In this document: positions 43,185-52,138 of the stretch, piece by piece | How positions within the stretch are numbered: position 1 is the stretch's first letter | How the letters are laid out: every line of letters begins with the position of its first letter | NCBI RefSeq assembly: GCF_048007035.1 | Contig: NZ_CP180355.1 | Coordinates: 2,666,001-2,730,000 of the forward strand | Direction of reading: 5' to 3' | From: Imperialibacter sp963977595 | Lineage (GTDB): Bacteria > Bacteroidota > Bacteroidia > Cytophagales > Cyclobacteriaceae | Length of the DNA stretch: 64,000 nucleotides | Position numbers and translations under genes: made by a program | Notes under the pieces: generated by a model | The model's input: the letters and a program-made list of their open reading frames with translations, nothing else | The model's database searches: none | What the model was told of the DNA's origin: nothing

Positions 43185-44210
43185 ATGAGAAAATGGTTGT
43201 TGAAATCATCAGGAATGGCATTTATCGCAGTAGGGATATTCAACTATCTCTATTACGGTAAAACCGGAGAGCTTCCCGACCTTACAGCCCACCTTGCTGC
43301 CTATTTGTTGGTAGTGGCCATGGGCGCTGTAGCTGGCATTTCAATAGTCTACTCCAACATCAGGTTAAATGCAGTCATTTCCTGGAGGAAGTCGCTGGGC
43401 GTCCGGTTTCTTGCCGGTTCACTTGTGCAGGCTGCAATATTGGCTGGCATTGTTCTCCTGGGCCTTGAGCTGTCCAAAGGACTTTTTCCTGAACCGGTTT
43501 CGTTCGAAACGCTGAAGCCGGAAATGATCAAATTAGCGCTGCTTCTTTTCGTTCTGATCATCGTCAATGGAGTTTTTGATCTGTCGTACTTTAGCTTCAG
43601 CGAATACTCTAAAGGCCGGCTCAACCAGCTTAAGCACGAAAGAGAGCAGCTTGAGCTTCAGTACGAGCTCCTGAAAACACAGCTAAGTCCCCACTATCTG
43701 TTTAACAGTCTCAATACCATCTCCTCTCTGCTCGACGACTCGTCAGAACAAGCCGAGCAGTTCATTCGACGGCTGGTGCAGTCTTACCAGTATCTTATTG
43801 CTTCTCAGGATAAAAAACTGGTAACTGTAGAGGAAGAGCTGGCTTTTGTAAGAGCCTATCTGTTTCTCCAAAAAGTACGATTTGGCAATGCGCTTACTCA
43901 CACAATTTCAATCGGGGCCAATAAGTTTTCGGCTAACATACCGCCGCTTACGATACAGCTACTGGTCGAAAACGCCATTAAACACAACGACTTTTCGGAG
44001 CTGGATCCAATGGAGATAGTGATTCAGGAAGAGGAGGGTAACTATATCTGTGTGACCAATGAAAACCGGGGCATAGTGGATGAGGCAGAGTCGCTACAGG
44101 TGGGCTTGGCCAATATCCAAAAGCGATATGTTTTTTTTACCGATTTACCAGTTCGGATTGTAAACGACAAGCTTTTTAGCGTCTCCGTTCCTTTACTTCC
44201 TCATTTATGA
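43185..44210 (+). CDS. LytS/YehU-type sensor histidine kinase
   Basis: An inner-membrane kinase of 341 residues with about four membrane segments in the first 135 residues and a coiled-coil linker (145-165). The His_kinase domain has 'LSPHYLFNSLNTI' with phospho-accepting His170, and 'IQLLVENAIKHN' with the N-box Asn263. Both key residues are present, so it should be active. The next gene starts inside its stop codon (ATGA at 44207-44210). Confidence 0.9.
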   Translation: MRKWLLKSSGMAFIAVGIFNYLYYGKTGELPDLTAHLAAYLLVVAMGAVAGISIVYSNIRLNAVISWRKSLGVRFLAGSLVQAAILAGIVLLGLELSKGLFPEPVSFETLKPEMIKLALLLFVLIIVNGVFDLSYFSFSEYSKGRLNQLKHEREQLELQYELLKTQLSPHYLFNSLNTISSLLDDSSEQAEQFIRRLVQSYQYLIASQDKKLVTVEEELAFVRAYLFLQKVRFGNALTHTISIGANKFSANIPPLTIQLLVENAIKHNDFSELDPMEIVIQEEEGNYICVTNENRGIVDEAESLQVGLANIQKRYVFFTDLPVRIVNDKLFSVSVPLLPHL

Positions 44211-45259
44211 AGCGTAAACTTTTTTATAATCACTTGATATCTCGGTTGTTTGCCCCTCTCCCTTTGGGTATGCTCATTTACATGCTTGTGCTGCTTGTGT
44301 TTGATAACCTGGGCTCACTTGGTGAGGTGTTTTTCGAAAAAGAAGCTTTGTTGTGCATAGGAATTACCTATTTGGTTGCTGAATTGCTACGGGCCATAGC
44401 CAATGGCTTTGTGCCACGAATTGAAAGCAGTGACTTTATCAAGCTCTCGTTTGGCTTATTATTTCTTGCAGGGTTGCTGGTGACCCTGCTTGTGGTGTTC
44501 GCCAGCATCAGCGCTTACTTTGTGTGGGCAATAGGCTATAGCTTTGGCACCTTCACCACCGAATTGTCTACCTTTTTATCCATCTACGGATTTATTTATG
44601 CTCTCTACTTTATAGTGCTCGCCTCCGTCATTCTGTTTACACTTGAAACAAACAGGGCGTTGGACAAAGAAGGGGTACTGAAAAAGAACATAGACCTGAA
44701 ACTGAGGATTTTTAGCAGGGTCATTAACCCGGAATTTCTTTACAAATCGCTCGAAACCCTGATTTCGATTCTTTATAAAAAGGACAAAGCCGCCGATAAG
44801 TTTATCCAGAAGCTTTCGCATGTGTACAGAAGTGTGCTCGACAGCCGGCACGAAGACCTTTCGGAAATGAAGTCTGAATTGACGATCGCTGAAAGCATAG
44901 TATATCTTTATAACCAGCAGTATGATGGAAATATTCATTGGCTGCCGGACAGCGAAGCTATCGAAGAAGAGGCTTACCTTTTGCCCGGAAGTATGATGAT
45001 TGTGATGGAGTGGATCATCGCTTCGAACATGATCAACCAAAGCCGACCGTTGAAAATATTTGTCAGGCGAGAGGAGGACTATTTGACCATTGAATACACT
45101 CTTTGGGAAAGGCTGATGCCAACGGTGGAGGGCAAGGAAAAAATGATGGAATTGCTCCAGTCGTTTGAGCATTTTACAGAGCGACCCCTCCTGATAGTCA
45201 AAGCCGACAATAAGGGATTTGTAAAACTACCTCTTCTAAAACTCGAGAAAGCAGCATGA
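44207..45259 (+). CDS. degenerate LytS-like protein (predicted pseudokinase)
   Basis: 350 residues with four or five membrane segments up to about residue 148, then a domain that aligns with the kinase before it. 'INPEFLYKSLETL' stands where the active copy has 'LSPHYLFNSLNTI', so the phospho-accepting His is Glu176. In the ATP site 'IVMEWIIASNMIN' replaces 'LLVENAIKHN', so the N-box Asn is Trp269. It therefore should neither autophosphorylate nor bind ATP-Mg normally. The frame is intact and both ends overlap neighbours by 4 bases, which argues for a selected partner of the active kinase rather than decay. Confidence 0.85.
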   Translation: MKRKLFYNHLISRLFAPLPLGMLIYMLVLLVFDNLGSLGEVFFEKEALLCIGITYLVAELLRAIANGFVPRIESSDFIKLSFGLLFLAGLLVTLLVVFASISAYFVWAIGYSFGTFTTELSTFLSIYGFIYALYFIVLASVILFTLETNRALDKEGVLKKNIDLKLRIFSRVINPEFLYKSLETLISILYKKDKAADKFIQKLSHVYRSVLDSRHEDLSEMKSELTIAESIVYLYNQQYDGNIHWLPDSEAIEEEAYLLPGSMMIVMEWIIASNMINQSRPLKIFVRREEDYLTIEYTLWERLMPTVEGKEKMMELLQSFEHFTERPLLIVKADNKGFVKLPLLKLEKAA

Positions 45260-46023
45260 AAGCCATCATTATAGAAGACGAGAAACCAGCATCAGACAAG
45301 CTCAAGAAAATATTGGCGGAAATAGCTCCGGAAATTGAGCTGATAGGCGAAGCGACGACTGTGGTGGCTATGTTGGAGTTGCTCGAAGCCAAAGAAGGCG
45401 AGATAGAACTGATACTGACAGATATTAAGTTGAAAGACGGCCTAAGCCTGGAGGCATTCAAAAAGCACCCCGTCAATGTGCCGGTCATTTTCATTACTGC
45501 CTACGACAATTATGCTTTGGAGGCTTTTCGCTCGAATGGAGTGGATTACCTGCTCAAGCCTATCGACAGAGATGCGGTGGAGCAAAGCATAGAGAAGCTA
45601 AGACAGCTGAAGAAAGGCGCAGCGGTGCAACCGGCAAATGCCATTGAAAACGTACTCAAAAGCTACCTTCAGAAAGACTTCAAAAACAGGTTTATGGTGA
45701 AGGTTGGGGAACATATCCGATCCGTGAAGACCGAAGACGTGGCCTTCTTTTACGCCGAGGGGAGAAATGGCTTCATTGTTACCAATACCAAAGCGAGGTA
45801 TGTGATAGATTATAAAATGGAGACGTTGGAGGCGATACTCAACCCGAAAATGTTTTTTAGGGTCAACCGGACTTACATTATCAACATCGATGCCATAAAA
45901 GATGTGCTGATCTACTCCGTTACCAGGCTTAGAATAGTGCCGACGGTGGATTGGCCTGAAGAGATTGTGGTAAGCCGGGAGAAGGTAAGTGCTTTCAAAG
46001 ACTGGTTCAATGATGCTGGTTGA
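45256..46023 (+). CDS. LytTR-family response regulator
   Basis: DNA-binding regulator of 255 residues. The receiver domain (1-120) has the acidic pocket ('IIEDEKPASDKL'), phospho-accepting Asp56 ('LILTDIKLKDG'), Thr81 and Lys101 ('LLKPIDRDA'). The LytTR domain (about 150-255) has 'HIRSVKTEDVAFFYAEGRN' and 'FFRVNRTYIINIDAI'. It overlaps the pseudokinase stop by 4 bases (ATGA). The direct repeats at 41480-41512 are its most likely site in the window. Confidence 0.92.
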   Translation: MKAIIIEDEKPASDKLKKILAEIAPEIELIGEATTVVAMLELLEAKEGEIELILTDIKLKDGLSLEAFKKHPVNVPVIFITAYDNYALEAFRSNGVDYLLKPIDRDAVEQSIEKLRQLKKGAAVQPANAIENVLKSYLQKDFKNRFMVKVGEHIRSVKTEDVAFFYAEGRNGFIVTNTKARYVIDYKMETLEAILNPKMFFRVNRTYIINIDAIKDVLIYSVTRLRIVPTVDWPEEIVVSREKVSAFKDWFNDAG

Positions 46024-46026
46024 TTA

Positions 46027-48120
46027 CTAGCTGATCCGGCTCCAATTAGTCACTGACTTTTTGAGAGAAGAAATGTGAGATTTGATCACCCGGTGTTTGT
46101 CCAGAGCCAGCTTAGGGTCATTGTCAATGATTTGCTGTGCTTCCTCCCTTGCTGCCTGAAGTATTTTTCCATCCTGCACCAGGTCAGCCACCAAAAGATC
46201 CATTACACCACTTTGTTGGGTGCCCATCAAGTCGCCCGGCCCTCTTAGTTTTAAATCGACCCGGGCAATTTCAAACCCATCGTTGGTGCCCACCATGGTT
46301 TGAATACGGGTTCTGGCCTCCTGGCTTAGCTTGTCTTTTGTCATCAGAATACAATACGATTGGTCAGCACCCCGGCCCACCCTGCCCCTGAGCTGGTGTA
46401 GCTGGGCCAGTCCAAACCTCTCCGCATTTTCTATCACCATCATGCTGGCATTGGGTACGTTGATACCTACCTCAATCACTGTGGTGGCGACCATCACCTG
46501 AGTAACGCCGTCAACAAATCGCTGCATTTCAAAGTCTTTTGCCTCTGGCTTCATTTTGCCATGCACAATGCTGAGCTGGAAGTCCGGAAAAGCCCTGGCA
46601 ATGCTTTCGTAGCCATCCATCAGGTCCTTGAGATCGAGCGATGCCGACTCCTCTATGAGCGGATAAACAATGTAGGCCTGTCGACCCAACTGAATTTGTT
46701 CCCTGATGAACCCAAACACCTGGAGCCTGGCGGCGTCCGTTCTGTGAATCGTTTTGATGGGCTTCCGGCCTGCGGGCATTTCGTCAATCGTGCTCGTATC
46801 CAGGTCACCGTATACCGTCATGGCCAGCGTACGAGGGATCGGCGTAGCCGTCATCACCAGCACGTGCGGATAAAACTCTTCGTTTTTCTGCCAAAGCTGG
46901 GCTCGTTGTGCTACGCCAAAGCGGTGTTGCTCATCAGTGATGGCCAGTCCGAGGCTTTTGAATTGCACAGGCTCTTCCAGTAACGCATGGGTACCCACCA
47001 ATATGTGAATATCGCCAGAGAGCAGTTCTGCCAAAATCCTTGTCCTCTCCTTCTTTTTGGTGGAGCCGGTAAGTTTGGCAATGCTCAGGCCCATTTTGTC
47101 GGCGTATTCTTTGAGCCCGGTATAGTGCTGACCGGCCAGAATTTCAGTCGGTGCCATGAGGGTAGCCTGGCTGCCGCTGCCGATAGCCAGCAGCATGCAA
47201 ATAAAGGCCACCATCGTTTTTCCGCTTCCTACATCGCCCTGCAAAAGGCGGTTCATTTGCTTGCCCGACCGCATGTCGAGGTAAATTTCCCTGATAACCC
47301 TTTTTTGGGCGCCAGTCAGCTCAAACGGCAAATGGTCATTGTAAAAAGTGGTGAGCAGAGAGGTGTCGGCCAGCACCAGGCCTTTGTACAAGTCCTTTCG
47401 GGAGCCCTTAAGGCTTACTAACCTGAGTTGAATGTAGAAAAGCTCTTCGAACTTCAACCGCTTTCTCGCCCTTTCTAACCATTCACTGCTCTTCGGAAAG
47501 TGGGCATTTACCATCGCCTCTTTTTTGCTCACCAGGCCAAATTTCTGCAGCAAAAAGTCAGGAAGCGTTTCGTGGATATACGGCAAAGCAACCAGCAATA
47601 GCTGCTCCTGAAACTTCGAGATCACTTTGCTGTCGATAAAGCGGGCCTTGAGCTTTTCGCTGGTGTGGTAAATGGGTTGCAGATACCCACCTTTCCTGTT
47701 TTCAACAGTAAGCGGTTCAATTTCCGGATGGGCAATGTTGAACTTGCTGCCAAAAGCGGAAGGCTTGCCATACACAAGGTAGGGTGTATTTACCCGGAGC
47801 TTCTTAGAAATCCAGACAGCGCCCTGGAACCAAACCAGCTCCATTTCTCCGGTTTCATCATAGAATTGGGCCACGAGCCTCTTCTTTCTGCCAATACCAA
47901 CAGTTTCCATTGATCGGATTTTCCCCATCACTTGCACAAAGGATTCCTCGTCTCTTATGTCTCTGATTTTGTGAAAGGTTGTCCGGTCTTCGTACCTGAA
48001 CGGATAGTGCTGGAGTAAGTCACCGTAGGTAAAAATAGACAGCTCTTTGTTCAGCAGCTCCGCTCTTTGAGGGCCAACGCCTTTCAGGAACTCTATTCTG
48101 GTTTCAAAAAAGCCGGACAT
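46027..48120 (-). CDS. recG: ATP-dependent DNA helicase RecG
   Basis: Branch-migrating helicase that regresses stalled forks; 697 residues. Wedge/OB domain in the first third ('DIRDEESFVQVMGKIRS'), then the SF2 motifs: I 'LQGDVGSGKTMVA', Ia 'MAPTEILAGQH', II 'DEQHRFG', III 'MTATPIPRTL', and V-VI 'VIEVGINVPNASMMVIE' with 'QLRGRVGRGADQSYC'. The C-terminal RecG segment is present. It lies 30 bases downstream of gldD, on the same strand. Confidence 0.97.
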   Translation of the reverse strand: MSGFFETRIEFLKGVGPQRAELLNKELSIFTYGDLLQHYPFRYEDRTTFHKIRDIRDEESFVQVMGKIRSMETVGIGRKKRLVAQFYDETGEMELVWFQGAVWISKKLRVNTPYLVYGKPSAFGSKFNIAHPEIEPLTVENRKGGYLQPIYHTSEKLKARFIDSKVISKFQEQLLLVALPYIHETLPDFLLQKFGLVSKKEAMVNAHFPKSSEWLERARKRLKFEELFYIQLRLVSLKGSRKDLYKGLVLADTSLLTTFYNDHLPFELTGAQKRVIREIYLDMRSGKQMNRLLQGDVGSGKTMVAFICMLLAIGSGSQATLMAPTEILAGQHYTGLKEYADKMGLSIAKLTGSTKKKERTRILAELLSGDIHILVGTHALLEEPVQFKSLGLAITDEQHRFGVAQRAQLWQKNEEFYPHVLVMTATPIPRTLAMTVYGDLDTSTIDEMPAGRKPIKTIHRTDAARLQVFGFIREQIQLGRQAYIVYPLIEESASLDLKDLMDGYESIARAFPDFQLSIVHGKMKPEAKDFEMQRFVDGVTQVMVATTVIEVGINVPNASMMVIENAERFGLAQLHQLRGRVGRGADQSYCILMTKDKLSQEARTRIQTMVGTNDGFEIARVDLKLRGPGDLMGTQQSGVMDLLVADLVQDGKILQAAREEAQQIIDNDPKLALDKHRVIKSHISSLKKSVTNWSRIS

Positions 48121-48149
48121 GCGATGGGTAATGGTTCTCTACTGTATGC

Positions 48150-48731
48150 CTATTTCCACTCAATGGTGTTGAGCATGTGGATGATATCGAACTTAATGTA
48201 CTCAATAACGGGCTTTAAAGAATCGTTTTTTGTGGAAGTCTCAAAATAGAGTGCTCCACGAATAAAGTGATTGGCAGAATCAGTGGCGTGAAACTGAAAT
48301 TGGCTGGGCACTTCTCCGGTCAGCTCCGACACTACGGCCCACCCACCATTTGGTATAACCAAATCCATCTGCTCAATGGAATACGCTTTGATATTGTGCT
48401 TGGAAGTGAGTTTGTATGAATCTTCAAAATACTCTCCGAGCAAACTGGTGTCATTATTCACAGGCTTATAGGTCACCTGCACCAATGCTTCCATTGTTGG
48501 GTAGTACAAATCAATCCAATACCTTTCGGCCATCCACGAAGAGTCCTTCAGAAGCTTTGCATGAGCAGAGTACTGAAACTGATAAGGAAAGGAGTCTGGC
48601 AGAGCAACATACTCACTTGGCGGAAGGTCGATACGGTTGTATCCTTTCGGCTTGGGTAGGTAGGTGCCTTCGCAGGCAACACTCAAAGCAAGAACGACCG
48701 GGAAGAATAGAAGAAAGAATTTAAGCTTCAT
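48150..48731 (-). CDS. gldD: gliding motility lipoprotein GldD
   Basis: 193 residues, lipobox 'LSVAC' with Cys20. The mature start 'YLPKPKGYNRIDLPPSEY' is a strong GldD signature. In Flavobacterium johnsoniae GldD is needed for gliding and type IX secretion. It follows gldE after 9 bases; the order mutY-ssb-gldE-gldD is the familiar one in gliding Bacteroidota. Confidence 0.93.
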   Translation of the reverse strand: MKLKFFLLFFPVVLALSVACEGTYLPKPKGYNRIDLPPSEYVALPDSFPYQFQYSAHAKLLKDSSWMAERYWIDLYYPTMEALVQVTYKPVNNDTSLLGEYFEDSYKLTSKHNIKAYSIEQMDLVIPNGGWAVVSELTGEVPSQFQFHATDSANHFIRGALYFETSTKNDSLKPVIEYIKFDIIHMLNTIEWK

Positions 48732-48740
48732 GCCCTTAAA

Positions 48741-50099
48741 TTACTTATCCTTTTGGAGACTTTCCGCCTGGAAGGAGGGGTTTATGAAAACCCGCACTCT
48801 TTTGATCCGCTTGTTGTCTGCCGACACTACCGTGAAAACAAATCTCTCAAAGCGAATTTTCTCTCCAACATTGGGAAGCTTAGAATTGATCTCTAGAATT
48901 AATCCACCAAGGGATTCACTGTCGCCTCTCACTGTGTCAAAGATGTTGCCTTCCACACTCACTACTTTGCAAAAGTCGTTCAGCGAAATTTTACCTTCAA
49001 ACACGTAAGTATTGCTGTCGAGTTTGTTGTAAGCGATCTCATCTTCGTTGTCAAATTCGTCGTTAATCTCTCCGACAATTTCTTCGATCAAGTCTTCCAG
49101 GGTCACAAGCCCGGAGGTCCCACCATATTCATCGACAACGATGGCCATATGCACCCGCTTCTCCTGAAAGTCCTTAAATAGTGCATCAACTCTTTTACTT
49201 TCGGGCACAAAAAACGCCGGGCGCATCAGGTTCTGCCACAGAAAGTTCTCGTCTTTGTCCACAAAAGGAAGCAGGTCTTTGATGTAAAGAACTCCTTCTA
49301 TCTTGTCAACAGTTTCTTTATATATAGGAATCCTGGAATAGCCCGTCTTGTTGATCTGATCCATCAGCTCATGGAAGTCGGTCTCAAAATCGATGGCCGT
49401 GATGTCTACACGGGATCGCATTACCTGGGTCACGGTGAGTGTGCCAAAATTTACGATACCCTTTAATATGCCCTTTTCCTCCTCCGTGGCTTCAGTTTCT
49501 GCGGTCAGCTCCAATGCATGATTGAGCTCATCAATCGACACGTTGTAGCCCTTTCTTTCTACTCTTTTTTCAACGATTGAACTGATCGACAGTAGCAACC
49601 ACGACACAGGCCTGAAAATAGTATCGGCTACATTCAGCAAGCCCGACGTGCTCCTGGCAAAGCTCAGGTTGTTTTGATTGGCATATACTTTTGGCACCAC
49701 CTCTCCAAAAAAGACAATGGCCAACGTGGTGATTACAGTCAGCACAGCCACAATGTATCCGTCGGCTGATTTCGAACCCACTATCTCCCAGGTGACATAG
49801 GTCGCCAATGTCACAATGGTGATGTTGACCAGGTTGTTCATGATCAAAATGGTGGCCAAAAGGCGCTGCGGCCCCTGGAGCAGGCTCATAATTCGCTTGT
49901 CCTGAGAGTTGGCAGACGTGCGGCACGTGGCAAGATCACCGTGATTCAGGGAAAAGAAAGCTACTTCCGACCCCGAAATAAGGGCAGAAAGGTAGAGCAG
50001 CAACGCAAATAGAACGCCGCTAAAAATGTAAAAGGAGACATAAGTGATACCTAAGTCTCCAATTAATGTCAAGTATATACTGGGGTATGGGTCTTCCAT
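48741..50099 (-). CDS. gldE: gliding motility-associated protein GldE (CNNM/HlyC-CorC type)
   Basis: 452 residues: an N-terminal DUF21 membrane domain (about 20-160, helices such as 'GVLFALLLYLSALISGSEVAFFS'), two CBS motifs ('TQVMRSRVDITAID', 'MAIVVDEYGGTSGLVTLED') and a C-terminal CorC/HlyC transporter-associated domain. GldE is the Bacteroidota member of this family of cation-transport-related proteins. Genetic work in F. johnsoniae ties it to GldB and GldD function. Confidence 0.9.
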   Translation of the reverse strand: MEDPYPSIYLTLIGDLGITYVSFYIFSGVLFALLLYLSALISGSEVAFFSLNHGDLATCRTSANSQDKRIMSLLQGPQRLLATILIMNNLVNITIVTLATYVTWEIVGSKSADGYIVAVLTVITTLAIVFFGEVVPKVYANQNNLSFARSTSGLLNVADTIFRPVSWLLLSISSIVEKRVERKGYNVSIDELNHALELTAETEATEEEKGILKGIVNFGTLTVTQVMRSRVDITAIDFETDFHELMDQINKTGYSRIPIYKETVDKIEGVLYIKDLLPFVDKDENFLWQNLMRPAFFVPESKRVDALFKDFQEKRVHMAIVVDEYGGTSGLVTLEDLIEEIVGEINDEFDNEDEIAYNKLDSNTYVFEGKISLNDFCKVVSVEGNIFDTVRGDSESLGGLILEINSKLPNVGEKIRFERFVFTVVSADNKRIKRVRVFINPSFQAESLQKDK

Positions 50100-50125
50100 T
50101 GATGGATAAAAGCTGCAATATAGTG

Positions 50126-50557
50126 CTAAAACGGCAAATCATCCAGATCGGTTGGCTCTGCTGCCACCGGAGCTGGTTGGGTGGAGCCACTGCTTTGGGG
50201 TTCTGATGAGCCTCCGCCGCCGTCTGGCCTTCCTCCAACAAGGGTCATTTCCCTTCCCACCACTTCAGTAATGTATCGCTTGTTTCCGTCTTTATCGTCG
50301 TAAGAGCGGGTTGTGATTTTCCCCTCAATATACACCTGGCTGCCCTTTTTCAGATACTTTTCAGCTACTTCTGCCAACGGAGTCCATAAAACAACGTTGT
50401 GCCACTCAGTGTTGGTGACTTTGTTTCCTTCCTTGTTTTTGTAAACCTCACTGGTAGCCAAAGTGAAGTTTGTCACGGCCCGTCCGTTCTCGAGGTGCCG
50501 TATTTCCGGGTCTTTTCCAAGGTTTCCAAGCAGAATCACTTTATTTACTCCTGACAT
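50126..50557 (-). CDS. ssb: single-stranded DNA-binding protein
   Basis: 143 residues: an OB fold ('MSGVNKVILLGNLGKDPEI', 'TEWHNVVLW') to about residue 105, a Gly/Ser/Gln-rich linker and the acidic tip 'DLDDLPF' that recruits repair proteins. It sits between mutY and gldE. Confidence 0.96.
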   Translation of the reverse strand: MSGVNKVILLGNLGKDPEIRHLENGRAVTNFTLATSEVYKNKEGNKVTNTEWHNVVLWTPLAEVAEKYLKKGSQVYIEGKITTRSYDDKDGNKRYITEVVGREMTLVGGRPDGGGGSSEPQSSGSTQPAPVAAEPTDLDDLPF

Positions 50558-50607
50558 AAAGATTTGTTTTTTGTGATGTTTTGATAGATAGGGATATTAA
50601 AAATAAT

Positions 50608-51681
50608 TTAAAATAAGGTATCATTCAAATAATTGGTGATTAAGACTGGTTTAGAGATACCAGCCGTGTCACTAATACTGATTGCATTCAACCCCAGCCT
50701 TTCGCTCAATAGCCTAAAGTCTTCATGCATCAAAACCCTCACCCTGAAAAAACGGGCATAAATGATGCGATGAGTCAACACATGTTTATAAGTCGCTGAA
50801 ATATCTATTAGTTCCCAACTTTCCGGCGAAATCAAACGCTTGACTTCCCCCAGCGCAGCATCCTCATCCAACAATTCCTCTTTTTCCCGGATGAAGAAGT
50901 CGTGAAGGCCGAGCCAGATATCTTTATCTTTTCTTGACCCCATAAGGACCTCCTCACCGAATTGAAAAACAAAGTAGTTAAAATACCGGTTGAGCACCTT
51001 CACTTTTTTTGTCTTTACTGGTAAGTTGGCCACCTCGTTGTTTTTGAATGCGAAACACGAGTGATTGAAAATACAATTTTTGCAGTCGGGAGCAGATGGT
51101 GTGCAATGAAGTGCTCCAAACTCCATAATGGCCTGGTTGAATTCACCCGGCGCATCGGATGGAATAAGTGAGGCGAGCCGCCCCTCAAATACCTTTCTAG
51201 TGGAAGCATTAGAAATATCGTCGTGTAACCCAAATACCCTGGAAACCACCCGGTAAACATTTCCATCGACTACAGGCACTGCTTCGTTAAAGGCAAAGGA
51301 GGCAATCGCAGCGGCTGTGTAGGCGCCTATGCCTTTCAGTTTCAGAAGCTCCTTATAGCTGGCAGGGAAATTGCCATTGTACTGCAAAGCCACCATTTGA
51401 GCACATGCATGGAGGTTTCTTGCTCTTGAGTAATAGCCTAGCCCCTGCCATAAGGCCAGCACTTCTTCCTGGCTTGCTTCAGCCAGCGAGCCGACGGTGG
51501 GAAACCTGCTAATAAATTTCTGAAAATAAGGAAGGCCCTGAGCAACACGTGTTTGCTGAAGTATGATCTCCGAAAGCCAGATGGCATACGGGTCTTTCGT
51601 TTCACGCCACGGAAGATCCCTTTTATGCCTTTCGTACCATCTTATTAAAATGTTTGAAAATGCCTGATTACTTTCGGCCAC
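50608..51681 (-). CDS. mutY: A/G-specific adenine glycosylase MutY
   Basis: Removes adenine opposite 8-oxoguanine. 357 residues from GTG 51681; no ATG is available. Catalytic Glu38 is in 'WLSEIILQQT', the helix-hairpin-helix 'LKGIGAYTAAAIASFAF' leads to catalytic Asp139, and the iron-sulfur cluster is held by Cys193-x6-Cys200-x2-Cys203-x5-Cys209. The C-terminal NUDIX-like domain recognising 8-oxoG spans about 230-345. Confidence 0.95.
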   Translation of the reverse strand: MAESNQAFSNILIRWYERHKRDLPWRETKDPYAIWLSEIILQQTRVAQGLPYFQKFISRFPTVGSLAEASQEEVLALWQGLGYYSRARNLHACAQMVALQYNGNFPASYKELLKLKGIGAYTAAAIASFAFNEAVPVVDGNVYRVVSRVFGLHDDISNASTRKVFEGRLASLIPSDAPGEFNQAIMEFGALHCTPSAPDCKNCIFNHSCFAFKNNEVANLPVKTKKVKVLNRYFNYFVFQFGEEVLMGSRKDKDIWLGLHDFFIREKEELLDEDAALGEVKRLISPESWELIDISATYKHVLTHRIIYARFFRVRVLMHEDFRLLSERLGLNAISISDTAGISKPVLITNYLNDTLF

Positions 51682-51819
51682 GATGAGAGAAATACTTTCG
51701 TTGAGGGCACAAAATAAGCGCTTTTATTTAACTCTTTCTTTTTTATTTCTACCCCGCTCATTTAAATTTGTGCCCATTAAAAAAATCGAGTAGCAAAGCA
51801 TAATTAAAATATAGAAGAG

Positions 51820-52110
51820 GTGACTAAAGCAGACGTAATAAACGAAATTGCAGAGAAAACGGGGATTGATAAAGCAGATGTGCAAACTAGCGTAGAAGCT
51901 TTTTTCACTGTGGTAAAAAGTTCGATGGCAGATGGCAGTAATATTTACGTTCGTGGTTTCGGAAGTTTTGTAAACAAGAAAAGAGCCAAGAAGATTGCCA
52001 GAAATATTTCTAAGAACACGGCTATCGTCATCGATGAGCACTATGTGCCTAGCTTTAAGCCGTCGAAGGTTTTTATTGAGAAGGTAAAAAGCAGCAACAA
52101 ACTGAAATAG
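51820..52110 (+). CDS. HU/IHF-family DNA-binding protein
   Basis: 96 residues from GTG 51820 ('TKADVINEIAEKTGI'). The beta-arm region 'GSNIYVRGFGSFVNKKRAKK' and 'PSFKPSKVFIEKVK' are as in HU/IHF. It bends DNA and compacts the nucleoid. It is divergent from mutY (138 bases between starts). Confidence 0.93.
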   Translation: MTKADVINEIAEKTGIDKADVQTSVEAFFTVVKSSMADGSNIYVRGFGSFVNKKRAKKIARNISKNTAIVIDEHYVPSFKPSKVFIEKVKSSNKLK

Positions 52111-52138
52111 GAAGTCCTATTTCCAGCAAACAAACTTC

